64,000 nucleotides of DNA from Rhizobium grahamii CCGE 502 (GTDB lineage: Bacteria; Pseudomonadota; Alphaproteobacteria; Rhizobiales; Rhizobiaceae): NCBI RefSeq assembly GCF_000298315.2, contig NZ_AEYE02000010.1:81500-145499 (forward strand). The letters run 5' to 3'. Positions 12,060 to 21,739 of this stretch are shown piece by piece. A program made the translations under genes and the position numbers. Within the stretch, counting starts at the first letter, position 1. Each line of letters starts with the position of its first letter. Under the pieces are notes generated by a model. That model was not told where the DNA came from and searched no databases. It saw nothing but the letters and a program-made list of their open reading frames with translations.

Positions 12060-14432
12060 CTATCGCCGCCCTCTCGGCGGCCTTGTTCCGGCCTGTTTGC
12101 GCGCGCGGCTTGCGTCGCGCCGGCCAGCCTTATGGAACGACCGTACAGCAGTGGGCATCTTTCGCCCCTCGCTGATCATCTCGAAACGAAGCGCGCCGGC
12201 AAGCGGAATGGCTTCCGCAAGTCTCACCGTAACGCTGTCCCCCAGGCGATATCCGAGGCCGGTTTTCTCGCCAGACAGCGCCTGATGCGCCTCATCATAG
12301 ATGAAGTAGTCCGTTCCGAGCGTAGATATAGGAATGAAGCCGTCCGCTCCATAGTCCGGCAGGGCGACAAATAGTCCCGATTTCGTCACGCCTCCTACGC
12401 GCCCTTCGAATTCCTCGCCGACACGGCCGGCAAGGTGGTGCGCAATCAGGCGATCCACCGTCTCGCGCTCGGCCGCCATGGCGCGGCGCTCGAAGGTCGA
12501 GATCTCGGCAGCAATGTCGTCGAGTGCGGCTTCTTCGTCTGGCGCAATACCGCCTTCACCGAAGCCGAGAGAACCGACCAGTGCACGATGCACGATCAGA
12601 TCAGCATAACGGCGGATCGGTGAGGTGAAGTGCGCGTACTTCATCAGGTTCAGGCCGAAGTGCCCGATATTCTCAGGGCTGTAGATAGCCTGGCTCTGGG
12701 AGCGCAACACCATCTCGTTGACCATGGTCTGGTGCGGCGTGTCGTCCGCCTTGGCGAGGATCATGTTGAAATTGTTGGCGCGCATGTTGCCGCCCTTGGG
12801 AAGCGATATCCCAAGCGTCGCCAGGAATTCGCGCAACACTTCCTGCTTGGCGAGCGTCGGACCGTCATGGATGCGGTAAATCAGCACCTGCCGCTTCTTC
12901 TCCAGCGTTTCGGCTGCCGAGACGTTGGCCTGGATCATCATTTCCTCGATCAGCTTGTGCGCGTCGAGGCGCGGCGGCACGAAGACGCGGTCCACGGTGC
13001 CGTCAGGCTTCAGCAGGATCTTGCGTTCCGGCATGTCGAGCTCGAGCGGCTGCCGACGTTCGCGGCCGCGCGTCATGATCCGGTAGGCATTCCAGAGCGG
13101 CTTCAGGATCGGTTCGAGAAGCGGTCCCGTCTTATCGTCAGGCGTGCCGTCGATCGCCGCCTGCGCCTGCTGGTAGGAGAGCTTAGCGGCGCTCTTCATC
13201 ATGACGCGATGGAAGGTATGGCCGATCTTTCGGCCTTCCTTCGAAAACATCATGCGAACGGCAAGCGCCGGCCGATCCTGACCCTCTCTCAACGAGCAGA
13301 GATCGTTCGAGATGCGCTCCGGCAGCATCGGGACGACCCGGTCGGGGAAATAAACCGAGTTGCCGCGCTTCAGGGCTTCGCGGTCGAGCGGGGAGTTCGG
13401 GCGGACGTAATAGGAGACGTCGGCAATGGCGACGGTAACGATGACCCCATCGAGATTGTCGGGAGACGGATCCGCCTCGGCATAGACGGCGTCGTCATGA
13501 TCCTTCGCATCAGCCGGATCGATGGTGATCAGCGGAACATCACGCCAGTCCTCGCGATGCGACATCGTCGCGGGCTTGGCATCGTCGGCTTCCGCGACAA
13601 CGGCAGGCGGGAATGTATAAGGGATGCCATGGGCATGGATGGCGATCATCGAGATCGCCTTCTCGGATGCGACGGAGCCGATGATCGAGAGCACCTTGGC
13701 ACGCGGCAGGCCGAAGCGACCTAGGCGGGCGACTTCGACTTCAACAAGATCGCCGTCCTTGGCCTCGCCCTTGTACTCGGGGTCGATCACCATTTCCTCA
13801 CCACGCCGCTCGATCGGCAGCAGACGACCGGCACCGCCCGGTGCATCCTTGAAGACGCCGAGCAGTGCGCCGCGGCGCTTGTCCAAAATCTTGATGATGC
13901 GAGCGGTGTAGGCCGGGCCGCCGCGATCGGAGGCCGGAAAGATCTTCGCCAGAATACGGTCGCCCATGCCGGCAACGGGAGCCTTGCCCTTGCCGTTGCG
14001 ACCTGCTGCTGACGTTGACTGGCGGATGGCGACGGCGGGCGCAACGCCCATCTCCTCCGGCCATTCCGCGGGCCGGCCGATCAGTTCGCCATCCTTGTCG
14101 CGTGTCGTGATGTCGAGCACTGTGACCGGCGGCAGTGCGCCGGGCCGGATCAGCGACTTTCGCGTCTTCTGGAGCATGCCTTCCTGCTCCAGTTCGCGCA
14201 GGAGGTGCTTCAGTTCGACGCGGCTGTCGCCTTTCAGTCCGAAGGCCTTCGCGAGCTCACGCTTCGACGCCTTTTGCGGATGGTCGGCGATAAAGCGCAG
14301 AATCACTTCGCGGGAGGGTAGCGCCCCATGAGCGATATTCAGCGGTTCGGCTGCGGGTTGCTGGCTGGCGCGTCCGATCTTGCCGGGACGTTTGCCCATG
14401 CCCTTCGTTCTTTCCCGCGGGATTTTGCTCAC
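12060..14432 (-). CDS. rnr: Ribonuclease R
   Basis: A 3'-5' exoribonuclease of 790 residues that degrades structured RNA. It begins with a winged-helix region (REVILRFIADHPQKASKREL), then cold-shock domains, the RNB catalytic core with the DPADAKDHDDAV metal-binding motif, an S1 domain (GRVGGVTKSGLFVALPDYG) and a short Arg/Lys-rich tail. The GTG at 14432 overlaps the topA stop codon in a GTGA arrangement, which suggests translational coupling; an ATG twelve codons downstream is a possible alternative. Confidence 0.95.
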   Translation of the reverse strand: MSKIPRERTKGMGKRPGKIGRASQQPAAEPLNIAHGALPSREVILRFIADHPQKASKRELAKAFGLKGDSRVELKHLLRELEQEGMLQKTRKSLIRPGALPPVTVLDITTRDKDGELIGRPAEWPEEMGVAPAVAIRQSTSAAGRNGKGKAPVAGMGDRILAKIFPASDRGGPAYTARIIKILDKRRGALLGVFKDAPGGAGRLLPIERRGEEMVIDPEYKGEAKDGDLVEVEVARLGRFGLPRAKVLSIIGSVASEKAISMIAIHAHGIPYTFPPAVVAEADDAKPATMSHREDWRDVPLITIDPADAKDHDDAVYAEADPSPDNLDGVIVTVAIADVSYYVRPNSPLDREALKRGNSVYFPDRVVPMLPERISNDLCSLREGQDRPALAVRMMFSKEGRKIGHTFHRVMMKSAAKLSYQQAQAAIDGTPDDKTGPLLEPILKPLWNAYRIMTRGRERRQPLELDMPERKILLKPDGTVDRVFVPPRLDAHKLIEEMMIQANVSAAETLEKKRQVLIYRIHDGPTLAKQEVLREFLATLGISLPKGGNMRANNFNMILAKADDTPHQTMVNEMVLRSQSQAIYSPENIGHFGLNLMKYAHFTSPIRRYADLIVHRALVGSLGFGEGGIAPDEEAALDDIAAEISTFERRAMAAERETVDRLIAHHLAGRVGEEFEGRVGGVTKSGLFVALPDYGADGFIPISTLGTDYFIYDEAHQALSGEKTGLGYRLGDSVTVRLAEAIPLAGALRFEMISEGRKMPTAVRSFHKAGRRDASRARKQAGTRPPRGRR

Positions 14433-17086
14433 TCTTCGCTCTTCTTCGTCTTTGCCGGCGTCTTGGCTTTGGTCGTCTTCGGCTTGGCGGCGGTCTTCGT
14501 CTTGGTTTCAGCCGAGGCGGCTTTCGCCTTCGGCTTTGCCTTGCTCTTCGATGCCGGTGCCTTGCCTGCCTTGGCGGCGATCAGCGCCAGCGCTTCTTCG
14601 ACGGTCAGGGCCTGCGGGTCGGTGCCCTTCGGCAGGGTCGCATTGACCTTGCCCCAGTTCACATAGGGACCATACTTGCCGTCGCGAACGGTGATCGCGC
14701 CGCCATCAGGATGGTCGCCCAGTTCCTTGAGCGCTGTAGCCGCAGTCCGGCCGCGTCCGGCAGGTCCCTTGCTCGCCTTGTCGGCAATCACGGTCACGGC
14801 GCGGTTGAGGCCGATCGAGAAGACGTCTTCGACGCTTTCGAGGTTGGCGTAGCCGCCGTCGTGCAGCAGGAAGGGTCCGTAGCGACCGATGCCGGAAGAA
14901 ATCATCTTGCCGGTTTCCGGATGCTTGCCGATATCGCGTGGCAGCGAAATCAGCGCCATCGCCTTCTCATAGTCGATATCCTCTGGCTTCCAGCCCTTCG
15001 GCAGCGAGGAACGCTTTGCTTCCTTGCCGTCACCGCGCTGGATGTAGGGGCCGAAGCGCCCAGAACGCAGGGTCAGCTCTTCGCCGGTCACAGGATCGGT
15101 GCCGAGGTTCTTTGGCTCGTTCAGCGCAACGCCTTCGGCTTCCGAACCGCCTTCGGACGAAAGCTGGCGGGTATAGTTGCATTCCGGGTAGTTCGAGCAG
15201 CCGACGAAGGCGCCGTATTTCCCGAGCTTCAGCGACAGATTGCCGGTGCCGCACACCTGGCAGATACGAGGGTCGCCTCCATCTTCCCGCTTCGGGAAGA
15301 CCAGTGGTGCCAGTGCCTCGTTGAGTGAATCGAGCACGTTGGTGACGCGAAGTTCCTTCGTATCCTCGATCTGGGAGAAGAAGTCCTTCCAGAAATCGCG
15401 CAGAACTTGCTTCCAGTTCAGCTCCCCGGCCGAGATCCGGTCTAGCTTCTCTTCAAGATCAGCAGTGAAATCGTATTCGACGTATTTGGTGAAGAAGCTT
15501 TCGAGGAAGGCGGTCACCAGCCGGCCCTTGGCCTGGGGGATGAGTTTGCGCTTGTCGATGGTGACGTATTCGCGATCCCTCAGCGTCGCCAGAGTCGCGG
15601 CGTAGGTCGACGGACGCCCGATGCCGAGCTCTTCCATCTTTTTGATCAGCGTTGCTTCGGAGTAGCGCGGCGGCGGCTCGGTGAAATGTTGGCTCGAATT
15701 GACCTTCTGCTTCGCGAGGTTCTCGCGTGCATTGATCTCGGGCAGGCGGCCATCCTCGTCGCCATCGTCACTCTGTTCGCCGTCTTCCTTCTGGTCTGTA
15801 TAGGCGGCGATGAAACCATCGAAGCGAATGACCGAGCCGACAGCACGCAGGCCAGCCTTCTGGCCGTTATTGTCGGCGGTGATTTCAGCCGTGGTCCGCT
15901 CGATTTCGGCCGAGGCCATCTGGCTCGCGATGCCGCGCTTCCAGACGAGGTCGTAAAGCCTCAACTGGTCGGCATCGAGGAACTGCCGCACGCGGTCGGG
16001 CGAGCGATTGAAATCGGTCGGGCGGATCGCCTCGTGTGCTTCCTGGGCGTTCTTGGCCTTGGTGGAATAAAAGCGAGCCTTCTCCGGCAGATAGCGTTGG
16101 CCGAATTGATCGACGATTGCGCTCCGCGCCGCATCGATGGCTTCGGGCGCCATCTGAACGCCGTCCGTACGCATGTACGTGATCAGACCGACCGTCTCGC
16201 CCCCGATGTCGACACCCTCGTAGAGCTTCTGGGCAACCTGCATGGTTCGCGACGCGGAAAAGCCGAGCTTCGAGGACGCCGCCTGCTGCAATGTGGAGGT
16301 TGTGAAGGGTGGTCCCGGGTTGCGCTTGACGGGCTTCGCCTCGACCGTATCGACGACGTAGGATGCACCTTCCAGGAGCGCCTTCAGCTTGCCGGCTTCC
16401 TCGCCGTTAGCGATCGAGCGAGCCTGCAACCGCTTGCCATTCGCTGCAACCAGTTTTGCTTCGAACTCGTCGCCTCGTGGCGTCTTCAGGAGAGCCGAAA
16501 GGTTCCAGTACTCCTCGGAGATGAAGCGCTCGATTTCGGACTCGCGATCGCAGACCAGACGCAGCGCCACCGACTGAACGCGGCCGGCCGAACGTGCGCC
16601 CGGAAGCTTGCGCCAGAGAACTGGCGACAGGTTGAAGCCGACGAGATAGTCGAGGGCACGGCGAGCGAGGTACGCATCGACGAGTGGCACGTCGATGTCA
16701 CGTGGCTCGGCCATGGCATCGAGGACAGCCTTCTTCGTGATCGCATTGAAAACGACCCGCTTCACGGTCTTGCCGTTCAGGACGCGCTTCTTGTTCAGCA
16801 TGTCGAGGACGTGCCAGGAAATCGCTTCACCCTCGCGATCCGGGTCGGTTGCGAGGAACAGGCTGTCGGACGACTTCACCGCGTCGGCGATGTCCTTCAG
16901 TCGCTTGGCCGATGCACCATCGACCTCCCACAGCATCTCGAAATCCTGGTCGGGAAGGACCGAGCCGTCCTTGGCAGGCAGATCGCGGACATGGCCGAAG
17001 GAGGCGAGCACCTTGTATCCGGAGCCCAGATACTTGTTGATCGTCTTTGCCTTGGCAGGCGATTCTACCACTACAACATTCATCAT
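14429..17086 (-). CDS. topA: DNA topoisomerase I
   Basis: Type IA topoisomerase of 885 residues that relaxes negative supercoils. The TOPRIM domain carries VVVESPAKAKTI and D81-x-D83 in ATDPDREGE, and the catalytic tyrosine is Y304 in ITYMRTDG. The C-terminal part has a Cys4 zinc finger (CQVCGTG...GCSNYPEC) and further topo-C repeats (RSGRFGPYIQRG), ending in a Lys/Ala-rich tail of about 60 residues common in rhizobial TopA. The first two codons are both ATG (17086 and 17083); either may start. It is first in the unit topA-rnr-DUF983. Confidence 0.97.
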   Translation of the reverse strand: MMNVVVVESPAKAKTINKYLGSGYKVLASFGHVRDLPAKDGSVLPDQDFEMLWEVDGASAKRLKDIADAVKSSDSLFLATDPDREGEAISWHVLDMLNKKRVLNGKTVKRVVFNAITKKAVLDAMAEPRDIDVPLVDAYLARRALDYLVGFNLSPVLWRKLPGARSAGRVQSVALRLVCDRESEIERFISEEYWNLSALLKTPRGDEFEAKLVAANGKRLQARSIANGEEAGKLKALLEGASYVVDTVEAKPVKRNPGPPFTTSTLQQAASSKLGFSASRTMQVAQKLYEGVDIGGETVGLITYMRTDGVQMAPEAIDAARSAIVDQFGQRYLPEKARFYSTKAKNAQEAHEAIRPTDFNRSPDRVRQFLDADQLRLYDLVWKRGIASQMASAEIERTTAEITADNNGQKAGLRAVGSVIRFDGFIAAYTDQKEDGEQSDDGDEDGRLPEINARENLAKQKVNSSQHFTEPPPRYSEATLIKKMEELGIGRPSTYAATLATLRDREYVTIDKRKLIPQAKGRLVTAFLESFFTKYVEYDFTADLEEKLDRISAGELNWKQVLRDFWKDFFSQIEDTKELRVTNVLDSLNEALAPLVFPKREDGGDPRICQVCGTGNLSLKLGKYGAFVGCSNYPECNYTRQLSSEGGSEAEGVALNEPKNLGTDPVTGEELTLRSGRFGPYIQRGDGKEAKRSSLPKGWKPEDIDYEKAMALISLPRDIGKHPETGKMISSGIGRYGPFLLHDGGYANLESVEDVFSIGLNRAVTVIADKASKGPAGRGRTAATALKELGDHPDGGAITVRDGKYGPYVNWGKVNATLPKGTDPQALTVEEALALIAAKAGKAPASKSKAKPKAKAASAETKTKTAAKPKTTKAKTPAKTKKSEE

Positions 17087-17341
17087 GATTCTCTAAAAAA
17101 ACGTGCCAAGCCGGCGGATAAGCAGATGGAATCCCTGCGATGCCCAGATAACCGGCTCTCCGACATGGACAGGGAATTCGTTTCGGTCAAGTGGTCTGAC
17201 TGCATTTTTACGCATTACAACGCGATACAACCAATGCGAGATCACAAACGCATTGCAATTTCTGATAATTGAGGTATCGTTTTTGGAGTGTGGTTCGAGC
17301 TAGCCGAAAGGCGGCGCTTCTCCTTCCTCAGAGAATATCCC

Positions 17342-17521
17342 ATGGCGGCCAAGTTCGCAAAGAAAGATACCGGACGATCCGGCTCGCATGAGAACATCGC
17401 CTTCATCAGGCAGATGCTTGCTGAGTTGCGGCGGGTGGCGGAAAAGGAGAACGCCGATATGCTCTGCTATCTGATCGAGATGGCCTATGTGGAGGCTGGC
17501 GATCTTCAGGCCCGGATGTAG
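17342..17521 (+). CDS. Small conserved protein, function unknown
   Basis: A 59-residue protein (MAAKFAKKDTGRSGSHENIA...). The frame is open 18 codons further upstream, but the ATG at 17342 is preferred for composition. It consists of one amphipathic helical region (IAFIRQMLAELRRVAEKEN) and a short YLIEMAYVEAGD segment, without signal peptide or membrane helix. It resembles short conserved rhizobial hypotheticals that accompany topA/dprA. It ends 5 bp from the convergent dprA gene. Confidence 0.6.
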   Translation: MAAKFAKKDTGRSGSHENIAFIRQMLAELRRVAEKENADMLCYLIEMAYVEAGDLQARM

Positions 17522-17526
17522 GGATC

Positions 17527-18675
17527 TCAGTCGCCCATCGCAAGAGAGACGAAACCGCCGGGATGGCGATGAAGCCGTCCGGCGATATCAAGCTCCAGCA
17601 GGACAAGATAGACCGAAGCCGCCGGCAAACCGGTATGGCGGATGACGTCGTCGATCTCGACGGGCGTCGGGCCGAGTGCATCGACGATAAGCGAGCGATC
17701 GGAATCATCAGGCGGGAGCATGGAGCGGCCGCCGTCGCGTTCCGGCTCCTCGGCAACCGGCGGGGCGTAGCGTTCGATCTGTGAGAGTGGTGCCAGAGCT
17801 TCGGTGACGTCATCCGGTGTCGTGACAATCATCGCACCGTCTTTCAGCAATCCATTGGTGCCATGACAGCGGGGATCGAGCGGTGAACCCGGCACCGCGA
17901 AAACCAGCCTGCCGAACTCGCTGGCCAGTCTTGCCGTGATGAGCGAGCCCGAGCGCATCGCCGCTTCGACGACAACGACGCCGAGCGAAACACCGGCGAT
18001 AAGCCGATTCCTACGTGGAAAATCGCGTGCCCGCGGCTCCCAGCCGAACGGCATTTCGCTGATCGCAAGCCCGCTACCGTTCCATATGTCGTCAAGCAGA
18101 CCGGCATTCTCCGGCGGGTAGGGCTGATCCAATCCTCCCGCCATTGCGGCCACGGTTCCCGTGTCGAGGCTTGCTCGATGCGCTGCCGTGTCGATACCGC
18201 GGGCTAGACCGGAGACGACGACATAACCTGCCTGACCGCATTGGCGTGCAATTGTTGCGGCGAACTTGGCGCCGCTGATCGAGGCGTTGCGGGAGCCGAC
18301 GATGCCGACGGCCGGCTTTGAGGAGACGGCGAGATTGCCTTTGACGGCGAGCAACGGCGGAGCACCATCGACTTGCTTCAATGCCTGCGGGTATTCCGGC
18401 TCGCCGATACCGACGAATCGGGCGCCGAAGCGCCGCGCGGCCTCCAGCTCCTTATGAGCTTCGCTCTCCGTCGCGATCCGGATGGAGCGCGTGGCGCCGC
18501 CGCGGGCGGAGAGCTCGGGCAGGGCGGCCAGCGCCGTCTCTGCGGATCCGAAATGATTGATGAGGTCACGAAAGGTCGCCGGCCCGACATTGTCCGAGCG
18601 AATGAGACGCAGCCACGCGATGCGTTGGCGTTCCGTCAGCGCAATTCCCTTTGGCCTTGCGCTGCGAGCGTCCAT
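17527..18675 (-). CDS. dprA: DNA processing protein DprA
   Basis: A 382-residue single-strand-DNA-binding RecA loader of natural transformation. The N-terminal SAM-like helical region precedes the Rossmann-fold core with GIVGSRNAS, the SGLARGID motif, the PYPPEN segment and a [15 protein letters not shown] stretch; a winged-helix DprA C-terminal domain follows (about 310-375). The start codon lies one base beyond the plsY stop codon. It is the last gene of the pyrB-pyrC'-plsY-dprA block. Presence of dprA alone does not show competence. Confidence 0.94.
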   Translation of the reverse strand: MDARSARPKGIALTERQRIAWLRLIRSDNVGPATFRDLINHFGSAETALAALPELSARGGATRSIRIATESEAHKELEAARRFGARFVGIGEPEYPQALKQVDGAPPLLAVKGNLAVSSKPAVGIVGSRNASISGAKFAATIARQCGQAGYVVVSGLARGIDTAAHRASLDTGTVAAMAGGLDQPYPPENAGLLDDIWNGSGLAISEMPFGWEPRARDFPRRNRLIAGVSLGVVVVEAAMRSGSLITARLASEFGRLVFAVPGSPLDPRCHGTNGLLKDGAMIVTTPDDVTEALAPLSQIERYAPPVAEEPERDGGRSMLPPDDSDRSLIVDALGPTPVEIDDVIRHTGLPAASVYLVLLELDIAGRLHRHPGGFVSLAMGD

Positions 18676-18676
18676 C

Positions 18677-19297
18677 CTATCCCTTCGCGCCGATCTTGGT
18701 TTCCGTCCCGCTCATCAGGCGAGAGATATTGGCCTTGTGCTTCCAGTAGGAGATGACGGTCATGATGGCCATGACAGCTGCAACCTTCTCGGCGCCCAGT
18801 ATCCACAATGCAACCGGAATGACAAGCATTGCAACCAGTGCAGAAAGCGACGAGTACCGGGTCGTGAAGGCGACTGCCAGCCAGACCACCGCGAAGACCA
18901 GGACCATGATCGGCGCAACGCCGAGCAGCGTGCCGATATAGGTGGCGACGCCCTTGCCACCCTTGAAGCCGATCCAGACCGGGAATAGGTGTCCGATGAA
19001 GGCGAAGAAGCCCGCAATCAAGGCCGCTTCGTTGCCCAGGAAGTAGCCGACGATCCAGGCGGCGGCCGATGCCTTCAGCGCATCGAGGAGGAGAGTCGCG
19101 GCTGCAAGCTTCTTGTTGCCGGTTCTGAGCACGTTGGTCGCGCCGATGTTGCCGGATCCTATGCTGCGCACGTCGCCAAGTCCTGCTGCCTTTGTCAGGA
19201 TCAGGCCGAAAGGGATGGAGCCGAGCAGGTAGCCGATGGCGGCCGCCGCAAGCGCGATCGGCAGCGTGATCTGCCAGGTCATGAGATCCGAGACCAT
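18677..19297 (-). CDS. plsY: Glycerol-3-phosphate acyltransferase PlsY
   Basis: A 206-residue polytopic membrane enzyme that transfers an acyl group from acyl-phosphate to glycerol 3-phosphate, the first step of phospholipid synthesis. Conserved loops are visible: [23 protein letters not shown] and FKGGKGVAT. It lies 18 bp after the pyrC' stop codon. Confidence 0.95.
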   Translation of the reverse strand: MVSDLMTWQITLPIALAAAAIGYLLGSIPFGLILTKAAGLGDVRSIGSGNIGATNVLRTGNKKLAAATLLLDALKASAAAWIVGYFLGNEAALIAGFFAFIGHLFPVWIGFKGGKGVATYIGTLLGVAPIMVLVFAVVWLAVAFTTRYSSLSALVAMLVIPVALWILGAEKVAAVMAIMTVISYWKHKANISRLMSGTETKIGAKG

Positions 19298-19315
19298 GTT
19301 CCCTCCGGTGGTCTT

Positions 19316-20605
19316 TTATATTGTATGCACGCAGCGTCCGGCGACGTAGGTCGCAACGGCGCGTCCGCTGAAGCGCGCGTCTTCGAACGGCGTATTCTTC
19401 GAGCGGGAAAGAAGCATGTCCTTCGAGACAAGCCAAGGGTCATCGAGATCGATCAGCGCGATATCCGCCTTCGCGCCCGGCTTCAGCGTGCCGGCCTCGA
19501 GGCCGAAGATCTGCGCCGGCCGCGTCGACATGGCATCGATCAGCCGCATCAGGCTGACCTGGCCGCTGTGATGCAGGCGCAGCGCCGCTGCGAGCATCGT
19601 TTCAAGACCCACCGCGCCATCGGCCGCTTCACCGAAGGGCAGGCGTTTCGTGTCGACGTCCTGCGGATCGTGCGACGAGACGATGATATCGATCGCACCG
19701 CGCGCCAGTGCGTCCACCATCGCCACCCGATCGTCTTCGGAGCGCAGCGGCGGATACAGCTTGAAGAAGGTGCGGTATTCGCCGATATCGTTCTCGTTCA
19801 GCGAGAGATTGTTGATCGAGACGCCGCAGGTAACGTGCGCACCGCGGCTGCTGGCAAGCTCGATCGCTTCGACCGATTCCGGAACGGAGATCATCGCGGC
19901 GTGGTAGTTGCCGCGCGTCAGCTTGGCGATGCGCAGGTCGCGTTCGAGCGGGATGAGCTCAGCTTCCTTCGGAATGCCGCCGAGACCGAGCCAGCTGGCA
20001 AACAGTCCCTCATGCATGACGCCCGTGGCGCCGAGATACTTGTCGCGGGTCTCGCAGGAGATAACTGCGCCGAACTCGCGCGCATAGGTCATGACGCGAC
20101 GCAGCACCTGCGTGTCATGGACGCTCGCACGACCGTCGGTAAACGCGACGGCGCCGGCTTCCATCAGCAAGCCGATCTCGGTCATTTCTTCGCCGGCAAG
20201 GTGTTTGGTAATCGCCGCCGCCGGATAGACGTTGACCAGGGCATTGTCCTTCGCCGTCTTCTTGACGAACTCGACAAGCGCGATGTCGTCGATGACGGGA
20301 TCGGTATCCGGCATCATGATGATCGACGTAACGCCGCCGGCCGCTGCCGCACGGCTCGCCGAAGCGATCGTTTCGCGATGCTCGGCACCCGGTTCGCCGA
20401 TGTGAACACGCGCATCCACCAGGCCTGGCGTGGCAACGAGGCCGGTGCAATCGCGTACCTCGGCGCCAGTGGGCGTTCCCTGGTTCTGCGCATCGGCGCC
20501 GGCCGCAACGATCACGCCATCCTTGACGATAATGCTGCCAACTTCATCGAGATTGCGCGAAGGGTCGACGATGCGAACGTTCTTGAGGACGATCGAGTTC
20601 TTCAT
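19316..20605 (-). CDS. pyrC': Dihydroorotase-like protein lacking catalytic residues (PyrC'/PyrX type)
   Basis: A 429-residue amidohydrolase-fold protein homologous to class I dihydroorotase, but its active site has been lost. The metal motif DxHxHxR reads D64-A-R66-V-H68-I-G70, the conserved Asp-Asp-Gly before residue 160 reads FTDGRA, the HAED/HCED histidine is S183, the TPHHL motif reads SINNL (265-266), and the catalytic Asp of TDHAPH is S311 (SSHDPQ). The ATG overlaps the pyrB stop (ATGA). In Pseudomonas an inactive PyrC' beside pyrB is needed to assemble aspartate transcarbamoylase; the same role is inferred here. A true dihydroorotase must then be elsewhere in the genome. Confidence 0.88.
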   Translation of the reverse strand: MKNSIVLKNVRIVDPSRNLDEVGSIIVKDGVIVAAGADAQNQGTPTGAEVRDCTGLVATPGLVDARVHIGEPGAEHRETIASASRAAAAGGVTSIIMMPDTDPVIDDIALVEFVKKTAKDNALVNVYPAAAITKHLAGEEMTEIGLLMEAGAVAFTDGRASVHDTQVLRRVMTYAREFGAVISCETRDKYLGATGVMHEGLFASWLGLGGIPKEAELIPLERDLRIAKLTRGNYHAAMISVPESVEAIELASSRGAHVTCGVSINNLSLNENDIGEYRTFFKLYPPLRSEDDRVAMVDALARGAIDIIVSSHDPQDVDTKRLPFGEAADGAVGLETMLAAALRLHHSGQVSLMRLIDAMSTRPAQIFGLEAGTLKPGAKADIALIDLDDPWLVSKDMLLSRSKNTPFEDARFSGRAVATYVAGRCVHTI

Positions 20606-21558
20606 GCGCCGGCTCCTTCGGTGCGGGGGCCCTGGTTCTGCGAGACCAGCAACGTCTCCATGACGGCCATGCGCACGGCGACCCCCATTTCCACCTGTTC
20701 CGCAATCACGCTCTGCGGCCCGTCCGCAACCTCGGAGGAGATCTCGACGCCGCGGTTCATCGGGCCGGGATGCATGACAAGCGCATCTTCCTTCGCGGCC
20801 TTCAGTGTCTCCGCGTCGAGCCCGTAGAAGTGGAAGTATTCGCGCACCGACGGCACGAAGGCTCCGGACATGCGCTCGCGCTGCAGGCGCAGCATCATCA
20901 CGACATCGGCGTCCTTCAGCCCTTCCTTCATGGAATGGAAGACCTCAACGCCCATGTCGGCGATACCTGACGGCAGCAGGGTTGCTGGCGCTACGACGCG
21001 CACACGTGCGCCCATGGCGTTCAGCAACAGGATGTTCGACCGCGCCACGCGCGAATGCAGGACGTCACCGCAGATCGCCACGATGATCCGCGACAACTTG
21101 CCCTTGGCGCGGCGGATCGTCAGGGCGTCAAGGAGGGCCTGCGTCGGATGCTCGTGCTGGCCGTCGCCGGCGTTGACCACCGAGCAGGAGACCTTCTGCG
21201 CGAGCAGGGCGGCGGCTCCGGCGCTGGAATGGCGGATGACAAGCACGTCGGGCCGCATTGCATTCAGCGTCATTGCCGTATCGATCAACGTCTCGCCCTT
21301 TTTCACCGACGAATTGCCGACCGACATATTCATGACATCGGCGCCGAGACGTTTGCCGGCGAGCTCGAAGGAGGCCTGCGTGCGCGTCGATGCCTCGAAA
21401 AAGAGATTGATCTGTGTCAGGCCGCGAAGGGTCGACGTTTTCTTCTCTCTCTGCCGGCTGATCTTGACGGCCTCGTCGGCCTTGTCGAGGAGAAAGGTGA
21501 TATCCTGCTCTGTGAGCCCTTTGATACCGATGAGGTGGCGGTGGGGAAAGAAGACCAT
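20602..21558 (-). CDS. pyrB: Aspartate carbamoyltransferase catalytic chain
   Basis: A 318-residue enzyme of pyrimidine synthesis, making N-carbamoyl-aspartate. The carbamoyl-phosphate loop STRT is at 57-60 (in [13 protein letters not shown]), HPTQALLDA follows in the middle, and the C-terminal [10 protein letters not shown] motif is intact. It is first in the pyrB-pyrC'-plsY-dprA block and overlaps pyrC' by four bases. No pyrI is present, consistent with the class of transcarbamoylase that pairs with a DHOase-like subunit. Confidence 0.96.
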   Translation of the reverse strand: MVFFPHRHLIGIKGLTEQDITFLLDKADEAVKISRQREKKTSTLRGLTQINLFFEASTRTQASFELAGKRLGADVMNMSVGNSSVKKGETLIDTAMTLNAMRPDVLVIRHSSAGAAALLAQKVSCSVVNAGDGQHEHPTQALLDALTIRRAKGKLSRIIVAICGDVLHSRVARSNILLLNAMGARVRVVAPATLLPSGIADMGVEVFHSMKEGLKDADVVMMLRLQRERMSGAFVPSVREYFHFYGLDAETLKAAKEDALVMHPGPMNRGVEISSEVADGPQSVIAEQVEMGVAVRMAVMETLLVSQNQGPRTEGAGA

Positions 21559-21739
21559 GAACCTGCCTCTTGCTGTCGTCTGCGGGGTCTATAAAGAGTG
21601 CGCCGGGCGGCGGCAAGCTTGTGTTGTGGGCAAAGGCCCGTCTCCCCCTGCAATTTTGCCCGAATTCAACTATTGCAGAGGACAGGGAAATTGTAACTTC
21701 CGGTTTCCCTTTGCCTGCCTCTTGCACTAGAAGCGATTC

